A stretch of DNA of 64,000 bases from Bin55 sp028819195 (GCA_028819195.1 JAPPMF010000009.1:372001-436000); one strand, 5' to 3'. Positions 26,199 to 35,888 are shown, numbered from the stretch's first letter. Notes: generated by a model not told the origin, from the sequence alone. A program made the numbers and translations.

Positions 26199-26951
26199 AT
26201 GCCTCTGCAACCACGAAAACGCTTTGGTCAGCATTTTTTGGTTGACGTAAGTGTTATCGCAGACATCCACGAAGTTCTAAACATATCCCGTAATGATCGG
26301 GTACTTGAGATTGGTGCTGGGTACGGTAATCTAACTCGTGGGCTCGTAGCTACCGGTGCAGAGCTTGTAGTCGTTGAGATCGATAAAGTACTTGTCAACT
26401 ATCTGCGAAAGCACTTTTTGAGTACGACTATCATTGAAGGCGATATACTCAGGTTAGAAGCGGACATTTTCAGTTCAAGACGAGTTGTTGGGAATCTTCC
26501 CTATGGGATTTCAACTCCCTTATTAATAAACTTGTATGAGTTTAACAATACTCGGGACTTGCATTTCATGCTTCAAAAGGAACTAGCCGATCGTCTAGTC
26601 GCGACTCCCAACACTAAATCTTGGGGACGACTTTCCGTAAAAATGCAGCACATGTTTGATATCACGACACTGTTTGAAGTACCTTCAGATGCTTTTGATC
26701 CTCCCCCTGCAGTAACCTCCGCCTTTGTTCGATTTGATCGCAAGAAAATTCCTCTTGAGATTAACGATATGAACCTGTTCGATATAGTGTTAACCGCGGC
26801 GTTCAACCAACGACGAAAAAAAATATCTAGTAGTCTGAAGAAGTTCATGGTTGATTGGGATACTGTTTGTGTCGATGTAAATTTACGTGGAGATCAATTG
26901 AACGTTGCGGATTTTGTAAATATAGCTAACTCACTGTTCTCAGAGCCATAG
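26199..26951 (+). CDS. rsmA: 16S rRNA dimethyladenosine transferase (KsgA/RsmA)
   Basis: A 250-residue SAM-dependent enzyme that dimethylates A1518 and A1519 of 16S rRNA. The diagnostic opening RKRFGQHFLVD, SAM motif VLEIGAGYGNLTRGL, the acidic VVEIDK and the catalytic NLPYGIST are all present, as is the C-terminal AFNQRRKKISSSLK. In-frame GTG (26196) and ATG (26199) are adjacent; the ATG is preferred. It sits 22 bases after surA and 11 before apaH, so it belongs to the lptD operon. Confidence 0.96.
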   Translation: MPLQPRKRFGQHFLVDVSVIADIHEVLNISRNDRVLEIGAGYGNLTRGLVATGAELVVVEIDKVLVNYLRKHFLSTTIIEGDILRLEADIFSSRRVVGNLPYGISTPLLINLYEFNNTRDLHFMLQKELADRLVATPNTKSWGRLSVKMQHMFDITTLFEVPSDAFDPPPAVTSAFVRFDRKKIPLEINDMNLFDIVLTAAFNQRRKKISSSLKKFMVDWDTVCVDVNLRGDQLNVADFVNIANSLFSEP

Positions 26952-26962
26952 AACTAACTCTA

Positions 26963-27766
26963 ATGTCAATTTATGCCATCGGCGACGTACAAGGTTGTTA
27001 CAGTGAATTGCGACATTTACTGGATAAGATCAAGTTTGATCCAGCTAGTGATATGGTTTGGTTTACTGGCGATCTCATTAATCGCGGACCAAATAATGTT
27101 GAAGTACTCAGGTTTGTACGCAGTTTAGGTCAGCGCGCAGTGTCGGTACTGGGAAACCACGAAATTTATACCTTGGTGATAGTGTTCGGTGAGTATTCAA
27201 TGGACGATAACGACACTTTAGGTGACCTGATAAGTGCTGATGATTGTGAGGAACTGTGTCATTGGATCAGACAACTCCCACTGCTCCACAAAGAAAATAG
27301 TCATTTGTTGGTACATGCTGGTATTCCACATACGTGGACTGAAAAGCAAGCATTCAGTTTTGCAAACGAGGTAGAGAACGTACTAAGGGGAGAGGCGTAT
27401 CGAGAATTACTAAGGCACCTATTTGATAGAGAAACCGATTGTTGGAGCACTGAGCTTCGTGGAATAGAGCGATACCGCATGATTCTCGATTATTTAACAC
27501 GAATGCGATACATTGGTAAGTATGGTAACTTAGACTTTAAAAACAAACACTTCTTGCCGGTACCACCGGCAGGATTTCAAGCGTGGTTTGATTGTCCAAC
27601 TAGACTCAAAAACGATGTAATCTTTGGTCATTGGGCTAGCTTAAATGGTTTCACGAATAACGAGCAATTTCATTCGCTAGATACCGGTTGTGTTTGGGGT
27701 CGAACATTGACAGCGATGAATCTATCAGATCATTCAAGAGTTGCCGTGCCGAAAATGCTGATATGA
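26963..27766 (+). CDS. apaH: Symmetrical bis(5'-nucleosyl)-tetraphosphatase
   Basis: A 267-residue PPP-family metallophosphoesterase that splits Ap4A into two ADP and decaps Np4-capped RNA. The three metal-site motifs are clear: GDVQGCYSEL, GDLINRGPNN and LGNHE, with a later HAGIPHTW. It follows rsmA by 11 bases. The apaG gene that usually lies between rsmA and apaH in enterics and pseudomonads is not here. cca starts 4 bases after its stop. Confidence 0.95.
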   Translation: MSIYAIGDVQGCYSELRHLLDKIKFDPASDMVWFTGDLINRGPNNVEVLRFVRSLGQRAVSVLGNHEIYTLVIVFGEYSMDDNDTLGDLISADDCEELCHWIRQLPLLHKENSHLLVHAGIPHTWTEKQAFSFANEVENVLRGEAYRELLRHLFDRETDCWSTELRGIERYRMILDYLTRMRYIGKYGNLDFKNKHFLPVPPAGFQAWFDCPTRLKNDVIFGHWASLNGFTNNEQFHSLDTGCVWGRTLTAMNLSDHSRVAVPKMLI

Positions 27767-27770
27767 TAAA

Positions 27771-28853
27771 GTGGACACGTTGAAAGTTCCTGGAGAAGTA
27801 TATTTGGTCGGCGGTTTTGTTCGCGATCAATTGTTAGGAAATGTCAGGGTTGATCACGAACGTGATTGGGTTGTCATTGGCACGACTCCTACGCAAATGG
27901 AAACGGCTGGATTTAAACGGGTTGACGCTTCGTTTCCAGTGTTTTTGCATCCGATTACGAACGAACAATATGCACTTGCCCGTACCGAACGTAAGGTCGG
28001 TACAGGACACAAAGGGTTTAGTACAGAATACGACACTGACGTAACACTTGAACAGGATTTGGCACGCCGAGATTTAACAATCAATGCTATCGCAAAGACT
28101 GTAGATGGCTCACTGGTAGATCCTTTCAATGGTAAACTAGACCTCCAAGAGCGAGTTTTACGCCATGTAACGGATGCCTTTGTCGAAGATCCATTGCGTG
28201 TCTTTCGGGTGGCTCGCTTTACGGCACAATTACCTGATTTCCAAATTGCTACGGAGACTCAGGAACTGATGCGTTCCATGCGAGATGAGTTGGCTTCACT
28301 TAGTGCAGAACGGGTTTGGTCTGAAACACTTAAGGCGATGAACGGACCTGCTGCTTATAGGTACTTTCGGACGATTCAAGAAATTTGCATTGTCGAACCT
28401 TGGTTCGAGGACATTAGGCTAAACGAAATAGCTGACCTACAGGAACAACGACAGTTGCAGGGTGAGAGTGCTGTAGCGGCGATTGGTTGGATCCAAGGTC
28501 CAGAGCGGATATCACGCTTTTTATCCAAAATCAAAGCTTCGCGCAAGCACCAACAGTTGGTTCGAGCAACGGCTCGAAGTTGTATGATTCTCAAGAAGTC
28601 AAACAATATGAATGCTGAGGATTACTTTTATGCGTTAAAGTCAATTGGAGCGTTTCGAAATGAAGCAATATTTCTAAACTTGGTCGGATCATTGCAACTA
28701 TGTTCCGGTCTTGACCTCAGTGAATTAGTTGACTTAGTTTCCAAAGTACGGTGTATTCGCGTTCAACCACCAGAATCTATCAGCTATGAGGAATGTTTGC
28801 ATAGAAAACGTATCGGTATGATTCAAGAATTTCTCGACCACCAACGCAACTAG
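27771..28853 (+). CDS. cca: CCA-adding tRNA nucleotidyltransferase
   Basis: A 360-residue class II nucleotidyltransferase that builds or repairs the tRNA 3' CCA. The head domain shows YLVGGFVRDQLLG and DHERDWVVIG; the catalytic acids lie around the DHERD strand. RRDLTINAIA and DPLRVFRVARF follow. No C-terminal HD phosphohydrolase domain can be seen, unlike the longer (about 410-residue) E. coli enzyme. Start is a GTG at 27771. Both tRNAs in this window already encode CCA, so a repair role fits. It is the last gene of the lptD operon. Confidence 0.93.
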   Translation: MDTLKVPGEVYLVGGFVRDQLLGNVRVDHERDWVVIGTTPTQMETAGFKRVDASFPVFLHPITNEQYALARTERKVGTGHKGFSTEYDTDVTLEQDLARRDLTINAIAKTVDGSLVDPFNGKLDLQERVLRHVTDAFVEDPLRVFRVARFTAQLPDFQIATETQELMRSMRDELASLSAERVWSETLKAMNGPAAYRYFRTIQEICIVEPWFEDIRLNEIADLQEQRQLQGESAVAAIGWIQGPERISRFLSKIKASRKHQQLVRATARSCMILKKSNNMNAEDYFYALKSIGAFRNEAIFLNLVGSLQLCSGLDLSELVDLVSKVRCIRVQPPESISYEECLHRKRIGMIQEFLDHQRN

Positions 28854-28999
28854 CTTTTGCTCCGTTAATTTGTAGCAATGTGTTCATCCAAGTTTCTCAA
28901 TGGGATTGGATGTAAAGTCTTGTCCGCCAATCAGACCTAGTTTATTCAAAAGGAACAAGAATCTGTTGAAAAAGTGGTCACTTCCGTACCAGCAAATTA

Positions 29000-30010
29000 C
29001 TACGTCAAGGTAGATGGTAAACTCTCAATCTCCCACCGGGCAGTGGTCGAGATCTTTAACGGTTCAATAAAGCCGCTCTGTAGTCGTTCATGTCCTGCAA
29101 ACGCAATCATGGCTCCATTGTCAGTACACAATTCTTGCGGTGGATAGTGAACTTCACAGGAAAGTGTTTGTAAGGTTTCACGTAGCGCCGAATTGGCAGC
29201 CACTCCACCCGAAACAATTAAAGTTTTAGCACGCGTCTGATCGATTGCTTGTTTACACTTTTTGTGTAGAGTTTCAGTAACTGCTAGTTCAAACGAAGCG
29301 GCAATATCAGCTTTGGTTTGCTCTGTCATTGGCGAGGTCTTGGTGATGAGATTTCTCACTGCAGTTTTTAACCCACTGAAACTGAAATTCAAAGTTGGTT
29401 TATTGGTTAGCGGTTGAGGTAACTTGAAGCGACTTGAATTTCCTTGCTGTGCTACGCGAGATATTTCAGGTCCGCCTGGATACCCTAAACCTAGAAGCTT
29501 GGCTGTCTTGTCGAACGCTTCTCCAGCGGCGTCGTCTAACGATTGTCCCAACAACTTGTACTTCCCGATTTGCTCAACATAGACGAGCTGTGTATGGCCA
29601 CCCGAAACAAGTAAAGCTACAAACGGTGGTTTCGGTCGTTCACTTGAAAGTAAGGGGGCTAACAGATGTGCTTCCATGTGATGCATTCCAATCGACGGAA
29701 TTTGTAAAGACCAGGCAAGGGTTCTGCCGATTGTCGCACCAACCATCAGTGATCCGATAAGACCAGGACCAGCTGTATAGGCGATCGCGTCGATCTCTTT
29801 AACCGTTATCGACGCTTCAAACAAGGCTTGGCGTATGAGTGGGATTAACTTCCGGATATGATCTCTCGATGCTAGTTCTGGTACTACGCCACCATACTTC
29901 GCGTGCAGTTCCGTTTGACTGTACACGATCGGCGCGACCAAACCGCGTTCACTGGAGTACAGTGCAACACCAGTTTCGTCACACGAAGTTTCGATTCCGA
30001 GCACTAGCAT
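29000..30010 (-). CDS. tsaD: tRNA threonylcarbamoyladenosine synthase subunit TsaD
   Basis: A 336-residue ASKHA-fold protein that transfers threonylcarbamoyl to A37 of ANN-decoding tRNAs, with TsaB and TsaE. Signatures are the opening VLGIETSCDETGVALY, the metal motif HHMEAHLLAPLL, the ALLVSGGHTQLV phosphate loop and LIVSGGVAANSALR. Length is normal. It converges with cca across a 146-base gap that shows no gene or clear terminator. proS lies 26 bases upstream on the same strand, so a proS-tsaD transcript is likely. Confidence 0.97.
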   Translation of the reverse strand: MLVLGIETSCDETGVALYSSERGLVAPIVYSQTELHAKYGGVVPELASRDHIRKLIPLIRQALFEASITVKEIDAIAYTAGPGLIGSLMVGATIGRTLAWSLQIPSIGMHHMEAHLLAPLLSSERPKPPFVALLVSGGHTQLVYVEQIGKYKLLGQSLDDAAGEAFDKTAKLLGLGYPGGPEISRVAQQGNSSRFKLPQPLTNKPTLNFSFSGLKTAVRNLITKTSPMTEQTKADIAASFELAVTETLHKKCKQAIDQTRAKTLIVSGGVAANSALRETLQTLSCEVHYPPQELCTDNGAMIAFAGHERLQSGFIEPLKISTTARWEIESLPSTLT

Positions 30011-30036
30011 CGTGTATGTGAAGGGTGTTTACTCTA

Positions 30037-31740
30037 TTACTTTTTGTTTAGAGAATTGAGGATCTTCGTCACAATCTCATCAAGTGGTATATTCTCACTC
30101 TCAGCTTGCCGGAACCTATACTCAACAGTATTTTGATTCAAGCTCCTTTCACCGACAACGATTCGATGGGGAATGCCGATAAGGTCGGCATCAGCAAACT
30201 TAACTCCTGGTCGTTCTTCCCGGTCGTCATATAGGACTTCTACACCTGCATCACACAGTGTACGGTACAAACGGTCAACTGAGTCTTTTACCTTGGAATT
30301 CGATTTAGAAAATAGACCGACTAAATGTACCTGCATTGGTGCTATTTCGATCGGCCAATCAATTCCCGCTGCGCTGTGGCACTGTTCCACTACCGCTGCG
30401 GCCATCCGTGTCACGCCAATCCCGTAACATCCCATCGTCGGACAAATGGAGTTTCCTTCACGGTCGAGCACCGTCGCTTCCATCGACTTTGTGTATTTCG
30501 TACCTAGTTTGAAAATATGACCGACTTCAATACCTCGTTGTATAGCTAGCGGACCACTACCGTCTACGGCAGGATCACCTTCACCAACCATCCGTAAATC
30601 GACGACGTTTTCACACTCAACGTCTCTATCCCAATTCGCCCCAATGAAATGCTTACCTTCTTCGTTCGCTCCGAAAGAGAAATCCGAGACCATAGCAGCA
30701 CTCCGATCCACGTAGAACGGGATTTTTAGTTTGATTGGTCCGAGTGAACCAACCGAACATCCCAATTCCGCGGAAATGACTTCTTCGGATGCAAAAGTGA
30801 CTGGTTGAGATACTTCTTTAATTTTTGCAGCTTTGACTAAATTAAGTTCGTGATCTCCCCGTAGTATCAATGCGACCAGCGATTTTTGTCCATATACGAT
30901 AAGTGTTTTCACCGTACGCTCGACCGGTAAATTTAGGAATCTCGTCAAATCTTCAATGGTTCGAACTTCCGGTGTGGGTACTTTCTGTAAAGGCATCGTG
31001 GGTGTTGATCTCTTACCCAGTGGTAATGCTTCTGCACTCTCAATGTTTGCCGCATAGTTACTGTGTTTACTATAGGCTAGTGTATCTTCACCAGAACCAG
31101 CTATAACATGGAACTCGTGGCTTTCGCCGTCTCCAATCACTCCGGGATCTGCTTCTACTACTCGAAAGTTAACACCAAACCGTGTCAGAATCGCGGAATA
31201 AGCGTCATACATTTCTTGATAGGTTGCATCAAGAGATTTGTCGTCCATATGAAAAGAATACCCGTCTTTCATAATGAATTCTCGTGATCTTAGAACGCCA
31301 AAACGTGGTCTGATTTCATCTCGAAATTTCGTGCTAAAGTGAAATAAATTACAAGGTAACTGCCGATAACTCATAAAGTTGTCGCGGAACAAATCGGTAA
31401 CTACTTCTTCGTGAGTAGGACTCAGACAGTAATCGTTTTCATGTCGGTCTTGCAGGCGTAGTAACTCCATACCCATCGTCTCCCACCGTTGCGATTGTTT
31501 CCACAATTCGCCCGGTTGAACAAATGGCATAAGCATTTCTTGACAACCGTATCTTGTGAGTTCTTCGCGAATCACTTGTTCAATTTTTTTGAGCACGCGC
31601 AACCCAAGTGGCAACCATGTAAACAAACCAGAACCGAGTTGGCGAATGAATCCGGCACGCAGTAGAAGGATGTGGCTAATGACTTCAGCATGAGCCGGTT
31701 CTTCTCGTAGAGTTGGTATAAATGTCTCGCTAAACTTCAT
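30037..31740 (-). CDS. proS: Prolyl-tRNA synthetase (bacterial type, with editing insertion)
   Basis: A 567-residue class II synthetase. Motif 1 lies around LGLRVLKKIEQVIREEL, motif 2 around KFRDEIRPRFGVLRSREFIMKD, and motif 3 around CYGIGVTRMAAAVVEQ. Between motifs 2 and 3 there is a large insertion (about 225-400) corresponding to the INS domain that clears alanyl-tRNA(Pro). The C-terminal anticodon-binding domain follows and ends near NSLNKK. It is divergent from the FmdB-like gene; the shared promoter region is 31741-31874. Confidence 0.97.
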   Translation of the reverse strand: MKFSETFIPTLREEPAHAEVISHILLLRAGFIRQLGSGLFTWLPLGLRVLKKIEQVIREELTRYGCQEMLMPFVQPGELWKQSQRWETMGMELLRLQDRHENDYCLSPTHEEVVTDLFRDNFMSYRQLPCNLFHFSTKFRDEIRPRFGVLRSREFIMKDGYSFHMDDKSLDATYQEMYDAYSAILTRFGVNFRVVEADPGVIGDGESHEFHVIAGSGEDTLAYSKHSNYAANIESAEALPLGKRSTPTMPLQKVPTPEVRTIEDLTRFLNLPVERTVKTLIVYGQKSLVALILRGDHELNLVKAAKIKEVSQPVTFASEEVISAELGCSVGSLGPIKLKIPFYVDRSAAMVSDFSFGANEEGKHFIGANWDRDVECENVVDLRMVGEGDPAVDGSGPLAIQRGIEVGHIFKLGTKYTKSMEATVLDREGNSICPTMGCYGIGVTRMAAAVVEQCHSAAGIDWPIEIAPMQVHLVGLFSKSNSKVKDSVDRLYRTLCDAGVEVLYDDREERPGVKFADADLIGIPHRIVVGERSLNQNTVEYRFRQAESENIPLDEIVTKILNSLNKK

Positions 31741-31813
31741 AAATCTATAAGGATATTGGAAGGTTTGATGGGTGAACTTGTAAGTATTTGCTTCGGGTTC
31801 AACACCCCTTTTT

Positions 31814-31842
31814 ATTCTGTATCCACACCGCGCGCATATAAT
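31814..31842 (+). promoter_or_regulatory. Candidate promoter for the FmdB-like gene
   Basis: A perfect TATAAT lies at 31837-31842, inside the proS/fmdB divergent gap. The sequence at the usual -35 distance (31811-31820, TTTATTCTGT) is only a weak match to TTGACA. Transcription from here would start near 31849, giving a leader of about 25 bases before the TTG start. This is inferred from the -10 match only. Confidence 0.4.
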
Positions 31843-31864
31843 TTTGATTCATTCCCAAGTCTAT

Positions 31865-31868
31865 GGAG
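31865..31868 (+). promoter_or_regulatory. Ribosome binding site that fixes the FmdB-like start
   Basis: GGAG at 31865-31868 lies 6 bases before a TTG at 31875. The ATG at 31863 overlaps this GGAG and has no binding site of its own, so the TTG is the more likely start. Confidence 0.6.
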
Positions 31869-31874
31869 TGGACT

Positions 31875-32195
31875 TTGCCGATTTACGAATATCAGTGCCA
31901 GTCTTGTGGGCATGAATTCGAAGAACTACAGAAATTTAACGACGACCCACTCGTGGATTGTCCCGTATGTCAACGGACCGAGCTTCGGAAGTTGATTTCA
32001 CAGACCTCATTTGTCCTTAAAGGTGGCGGTTGGTACGCGACCGACTTTAAGAAACAGAACGGTATGTCGACTTCTGACCAAACCGAAGAAAATACCAAAT
32101 CAGAGTCTTCCGAGGCGAGCACCTCTCAGACTTCTGAAAACAAAGAAACAAGTACTAAGTCGTCAGATAAAAATTCTGCAGTAACAGATTCGTAA
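31875..32195 (+). CDS. FmdB-family zinc-ribbon protein
   Basis: A 106-residue protein. The TTG start gives MPIYEYQCQSCGHEFE, the classic opening of the FmdB/CxxC_CxxC_SSSS family, whereas an ATG 12 bases upstream would add four untypical residues. Two CxxC pairs (CQSC and CPVC) form the zinc ribbon. A conserved GGGWYATDFK follows near residue 50. The C-terminal half is a low-complexity Ser/Thr/Glu tail, common in this family. The role is not established; it is often next to aspS, as here (47 bases upstream). Confidence 0.9.
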   Translation: MPIYEYQCQSCGHEFEELQKFNDDPLVDCPVCQRTELRKLISQTSFVLKGGGWYATDFKKQNGMSTSDQTEENTKSESSEASTSQTSENKETSTKSSDKNSAVTDS

Positions 32196-32242
32196 TCGTT
32201 TTCAATTCATTGAAATTATAGTACTCGACAAGGATAGTCAGT

Positions 32243-34006
32243 ATGAGAACTCACTTTTGTGGTGAGCTAAGAAAGAGCCACATTGGACAGCCAGTAATGG
32301 TTTGTGGCTGGGTAGATTCCTGCCGTGATTTGGGCGGCATCATTTTTCTAGACGTACGTGATATACAGGGAGTATTACAAGTTGTCGTTGATCCGGAACT
32401 CAAGGAAATATTCCAGATCGCACAACAACTAAAGAACGAATTTGTGATCCAAGTGTCCGGCGAAATACGAGCCAGGATTAGCGATCAAACCAATCCTCAT
32501 TTATCAACTGGAGAAGTTGAACTCTACGCGCAAGCTTTATCGATACTGAATGAATCTGAGGTGCCACCTTTTCAATTGGATGAGCACTTTAATGTGAATG
32601 AAGATTTACGACTTCGTTACCGTTACCTAGATTTACGCCGACCACAAATGCAACAACGATTGATCGTACGTTCGCAGGTGTTAAGTCTCATCCGATCATT
32701 CATGGAAGAAAATGGATTTTTGGAGATTGAGACTCCAACTTTAACCCGCTCTACGCCGGAAGGTGCAAGAGATTATCTCGTACCTAGTCGCACTTACCCG
32801 GGGACTTTTTTTGCATTACCCCAATCGCCGCAGATTTTTAAACAACTACTCATGATGTCGGGCCTTGACCGTTATTACCAGATTGCGCGCTGTTATCGAG
32901 ATGAAGATTTACGGCATGATCGTCAACCGGAATTCACACAGCTAGATGTTGAAGCCTCGTTTATCGAAGAGAATGATGTTCTCGATTTGACTGAAAGGTT
33001 GTTATGTAATGTGTTTAAACGACAACTCAATGTAACCTTGGAGAAATTTCCACGACTAGACTACGATTCTGCTCTACGTCGATACGGCACCGATAAACCA
33101 GATTTACGTAACCCACTTGAATTGATGGACATCGATGCGATTGTGCAACACAGTGAGTTCAATGTTTTTGCCGAAGCAGCCAATGACGACACAAATCGAG
33201 TCGCGGTATTAAGGGTTCCAGCATGCATCGATCGATTTACGCGCAAACAGTTGGATCAGCTGGTTGAATTTGTGCAAAAACACGGTGCAAAGGGACTAGC
33301 CTACATTAAGGTTAATGATTCTAAAAGCGGTCGTGCGGGGATGCAATCCTCGATTCTCAAGTTCTTGTCCGACAACGAACTACAATTGCTGTTACAACAA
33401 ACTACCTCGCAATCTGGCGATATCCTATTCATTGGTGCGGGACTAAGGGAAACTGTCAGTCATTTCATGGGGGTACTCCGGAATCATGTTGCTCACGAAC
33501 TTGATATATTTGAAGATGAATTCAGAGCGTGTTGGATTACCGATTGGCCAATGTTTGAACGAATGGAAGATGGATCGATGGCGCCGATGCACCATCCATT
33601 CACTCGTCCAAAATGCGGACAACGACAGTTCACGGAATCTCCCTTTACCACTAAAGCATTTGCTTACGATGTTGTGATAAACGGTTATGAACTTGGCGGT
33701 GGTTCGCTGCGTATTCACGACACCGATATGCAGCAAGCGGTTTTTGACGTTCTAGGCATAGGTCAGGAAGCTCAAGTGAAGTTTGGGTTTCTGCTAGATG
33801 CTTTACGATTGGGATGTCCTCCGCACGGTGGTATTGCCTTAGGGATCGACCGTTTGATAATGTTAATGACTAATACAGAGTCAATTCGCGACGTAATCGC
33901 TTTTCCAAAAACTACGAAAGCTAGTTGTTTAGTTACCCGCGCACCAACTGCTGCAGATCCATCGCAATTACGAGATTTAGGCGTATTCGTTAGGCAGGAT
34001 TCCTGA
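32243..34006 (+). CDS. aspS: Aspartyl-tRNA synthetase
   Basis: A 587-residue bacterial-type class IIb synthetase. The N-terminal OB-fold anticodon domain shows VCGWVDSCRDLGGIIFLDVRD. Motif 2 is in RYYQIARCYRDEDLRHDRQPEFTQ-like sequence near residue 205-228. The GAD insertion follows (about 285-420), and motif 3 is GGIALGIDRLIMLM. The order fmdB-aspS-yebC-ruvC is conserved in many gammaproteobacteria. The stop overlaps the yebC start by one base (TGATG), so translation is coupled. Discriminating versus non-discriminating specificity cannot be decided here. Confidence 0.97.
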   Translation: MRTHFCGELRKSHIGQPVMVCGWVDSCRDLGGIIFLDVRDIQGVLQVVVDPELKEIFQIAQQLKNEFVIQVSGEIRARISDQTNPHLSTGEVELYAQALSILNESEVPPFQLDEHFNVNEDLRLRYRYLDLRRPQMQQRLIVRSQVLSLIRSFMEENGFLEIETPTLTRSTPEGARDYLVPSRTYPGTFFALPQSPQIFKQLLMMSGLDRYYQIARCYRDEDLRHDRQPEFTQLDVEASFIEENDVLDLTERLLCNVFKRQLNVTLEKFPRLDYDSALRRYGTDKPDLRNPLELMDIDAIVQHSEFNVFAEAANDDTNRVAVLRVPACIDRFTRKQLDQLVEFVQKHGAKGLAYIKVNDSKSGRAGMQSSILKFLSDNELQLLLQQTTSQSGDILFIGAGLRETVSHFMGVLRNHVAHELDIFEDEFRACWITDWPMFERMEDGSMAPMHHPFTRPKCGQRQFTESPFTTKAFAYDVVINGYELGGGSLRIHDTDMQQAVFDVLGIGQEAQVKFGFLLDALRLGCPPHGGIALGIDRLIMLMTNTESIRDVIAFPKTTKASCLVTRAPTAADPSQLRDLGVFVRQDS

Positions 34007-34749
34007 TGGCAGGTCATTCAAAATGGGCGAACATCAAGCATCGAAAAGCTCGACAAGATGCGAAACGTGCTAAGGCTTGGACTAAAGTGATCAGAGAACT
34101 CACAGTAGCAGCACGGTTAGGTGGTGGGAATCCCTCTGACAATCCTCGACTAAGAGCAGCAGTTGATAATGCAGTGGCAGTCAATATGCCTAAAGACACC
34201 ATGGATCGCGCGATTGCTCGCGGGGTAGGTGCTGGTGATGAAGGTGCCTTGGAAGAGATAGTTTACGAAGGTTACGGACCGGGTGGTGTTGCCATTCTTG
34301 TCGAAACCATGACTGACAACCGTAATCGAACGGTTGCCGGCGTTCGCCATGCGTTTTCAAAGTTTGGTGGTTCTTTAGGAACCTCAGGTTCGGTTGCTTA
34401 TATGTTTGAAAGACGGGGGATCCTACAATTTGACTCATCGGTTGATGAAGATCAAATTATGGAAACTGCTCTTGAGAGTGGCGCAGACGATGTGGAAACA
34501 GATGAGAGTGGTTCTACCTATGTACTTACCTCGTTTGAATCCTACAGTTCAGTCTCGGACTACTTTCAGTCTCAGGGATTGAAACCGATCAGCTCAGAGG
34601 TCACAATGATGCCGACAACAACTACTCTTTGTGATGGAGATACGACTGAAAAAACACTTAAAGTTATTGAAGCGCTAGAAGACTTGGACGATGTTCAGAA
34701 TGTCTTTTGCAATGCCGAATTCACAACGTCAGACGACTCTGTATCGTGA
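34006..34749 (+). CDS. yebC: YebC/PmpR-family regulator / translation factor
   Basis: A 247-residue protein of the YebC/TACO1 family. The opening AGHSKWANIKHRKARQDAKR and the NMPKDTMDRAIARG block are diagnostic. The family was annotated as transcriptional regulators (PmpR) and more recently as translation factors that relieve ribosome stalling on proline runs. It is the link between aspS and ruvC, sharing a base with the aspS stop and overlapping ruvC by 4 bases (GTGA). Confidence 0.95.
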   Translation: MAGHSKWANIKHRKARQDAKRAKAWTKVIRELTVAARLGGGNPSDNPRLRAAVDNAVAVNMPKDTMDRAIARGVGAGDEGALEEIVYEGYGPGGVAILVETMTDNRNRTVAGVRHAFSKFGGSLGTSGSVAYMFERRGILQFDSSVDEDQIMETALESGADDVETDESGSTYVLTSFESYSSVSDYFQSQGLKPISSEVTMMPTTTTLCDGDTTEKTLKVIEALEDLDDVQNVFCNAEFTTSDDSVS

Positions 34750-35267
34750 CTGTCGTATTGGGAATCGATCCAGGATCTCGGTCGACCGGCTATGGTATAG
34801 TAGATTATTCTATCTCGCACCTGAAGTATGTTTCGTCTGGTACTATTCAGACTACAGGCTCGGACTTTTTTTTACGACTGAAAGATATTTACGAAGGAAT
34901 TGATTTGGTATTAAGTGAAATCACAGCCGATGAATGTGCCGTAGAAGGAGTGTTCGTTGCCGAGAATCCTAATACTGCGCTTAAATTAGGGCAGGCTAGA
35001 GGTGCAGCTTTGGCTGCAGTTTTAGCTCACAATTTACCAGTGTACGAACACGCAACTCGCCGCGTAAAAAAAACGGTGGTAGGCACTGGTTCAGCAACTA
35101 AAGATCAAGTGAATTACATGGTAAAACAAACATTACAAATTGAGGGTAAATTGAGTGTTGATGCCGCCGACGCTTTAGCAGTGGCGATCTGTCATGCTCG
35201 GTCTTTTCCGTTGCGCGACAACAGTTTTAATCCTTACGGTACAACGAGAGACTTTCTGCGAAGCTGA
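34746..35267 (+). CDS. ruvC: Holliday-junction endonuclease RuvC
   Basis: A 173-residue RNase H-fold resolvase. The GTG at 34746, overlapping the yebC stop, gives MTVVLGIDPGSRSTGYG, the standard N-terminus. The longer frame from 34707 would add an untypical extension. The catalytic acids are D in GIDPGS, E in VEGVF and the pair in SVDAADALAVAICH. It cuts junctions migrated by RuvAB, whose genes follow after 42 bases. I see no convincing LexA box, so SOS control is not evident. Confidence 0.95.
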   Translation: MTVVLGIDPGSRSTGYGIVDYSISHLKYVSSGTIQTTGSDFFLRLKDIYEGIDLVLSEITADECAVEGVFVAENPNTALKLGQARGAALAAVLAHNLPVYEHATRRVKKTVVGTGSATKDQVNYMVKQTLQIEGKLSVDAADALAVAICHARSFPLRDNSFNPYGTTRDFLRS

Positions 35268-35309
35268 GGTGTTAGATTGAATCTGTGTGGTGTTCTTGGA
35301 ATCTAACGC

Positions 35310-35888
35310 ATGATTGGTCGTCTACACGGAATTTTAACCGAGCTGGAGGGCAACCAGGCATTGATTGACGTAAATGGCGTCGGATACGAACTCGAAGTGC
35401 CCACTGGGACTTTCGATGACGTCGCAATGAACACTACGTGTACGGTTTACGTCCATCAAGTGCATCTACAGGATGCGATGGTTCTTTTTGGATTTTCAAA
35501 TAAACCGACTCGAGAATTTTTTCGAGTATTAATCAAGATTCCAAGTGTTGGTCCAAAGAGTGCTCTTGCAATTCTGTCAACATACTCGCTAACGCAGTTA
35601 GGTCGAATTGCCCGTGAAAGAGACGATGGATGTCTGACTCGAGTCAAAGGAATTGGTAAACGAAGTGCCGAAAGAATTGTAGTTGAACTTGCTAACATGG
35701 TGGACCAGTTACCACTTGCGGTTATGGACGCAATTCCCACTTCATCGACCTTGCAAGAAGCCGAAAATGCGTTGGTAAGTCTTGGATACCGTTTAGGAGA
35801 GGCTAGAAAAGCAGTCAAGGCTGCGTGGCACGAAGATATTTCGGTCGAAGAATTGGTTCGAAACGCACTACAACGACTATCGCATTAG
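35310..35888 (+). CDS. ruvA: Holliday-junction DNA helicase subunit RuvA
   Basis: A 192-residue junction-binding protein. Domain I is the OB-fold starting MIGRLHGILTELEGNQALIDVNGVGYE. Domain II carries helix-hairpin-helix motifs (KIPSVGPKSALAIL and VKGIGKRSAERIVVEL). Domain III is the RuvB-contacting UBA-like helix bundle (ENALVSLGYRLGEARKAV). It starts 42 bases after ruvC and ends 3 bases before ruvB. Confidence 0.96.
   Translation: MIGRLHGILTELEGNQALIDVNGVGYELEVPTGTFDDVAMNTTCTVYVHQVHLQDAMVLFGFSNKPTREFFRVLIKIPSVGPKSALAILSTYSLTQLGRIARERDDGCLTRVKGIGKRSAERIVVELANMVDQLPLAVMDAIPTSSTLQEAENALVSLGYRLGEARKAVKAAWHEDISVEELVRNALQRLSH

Noticed and set aside
28854..28999. Possible terminator between converging cca and tsaD
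   Set aside because: I could not find a stem followed by a T-run in either direction.
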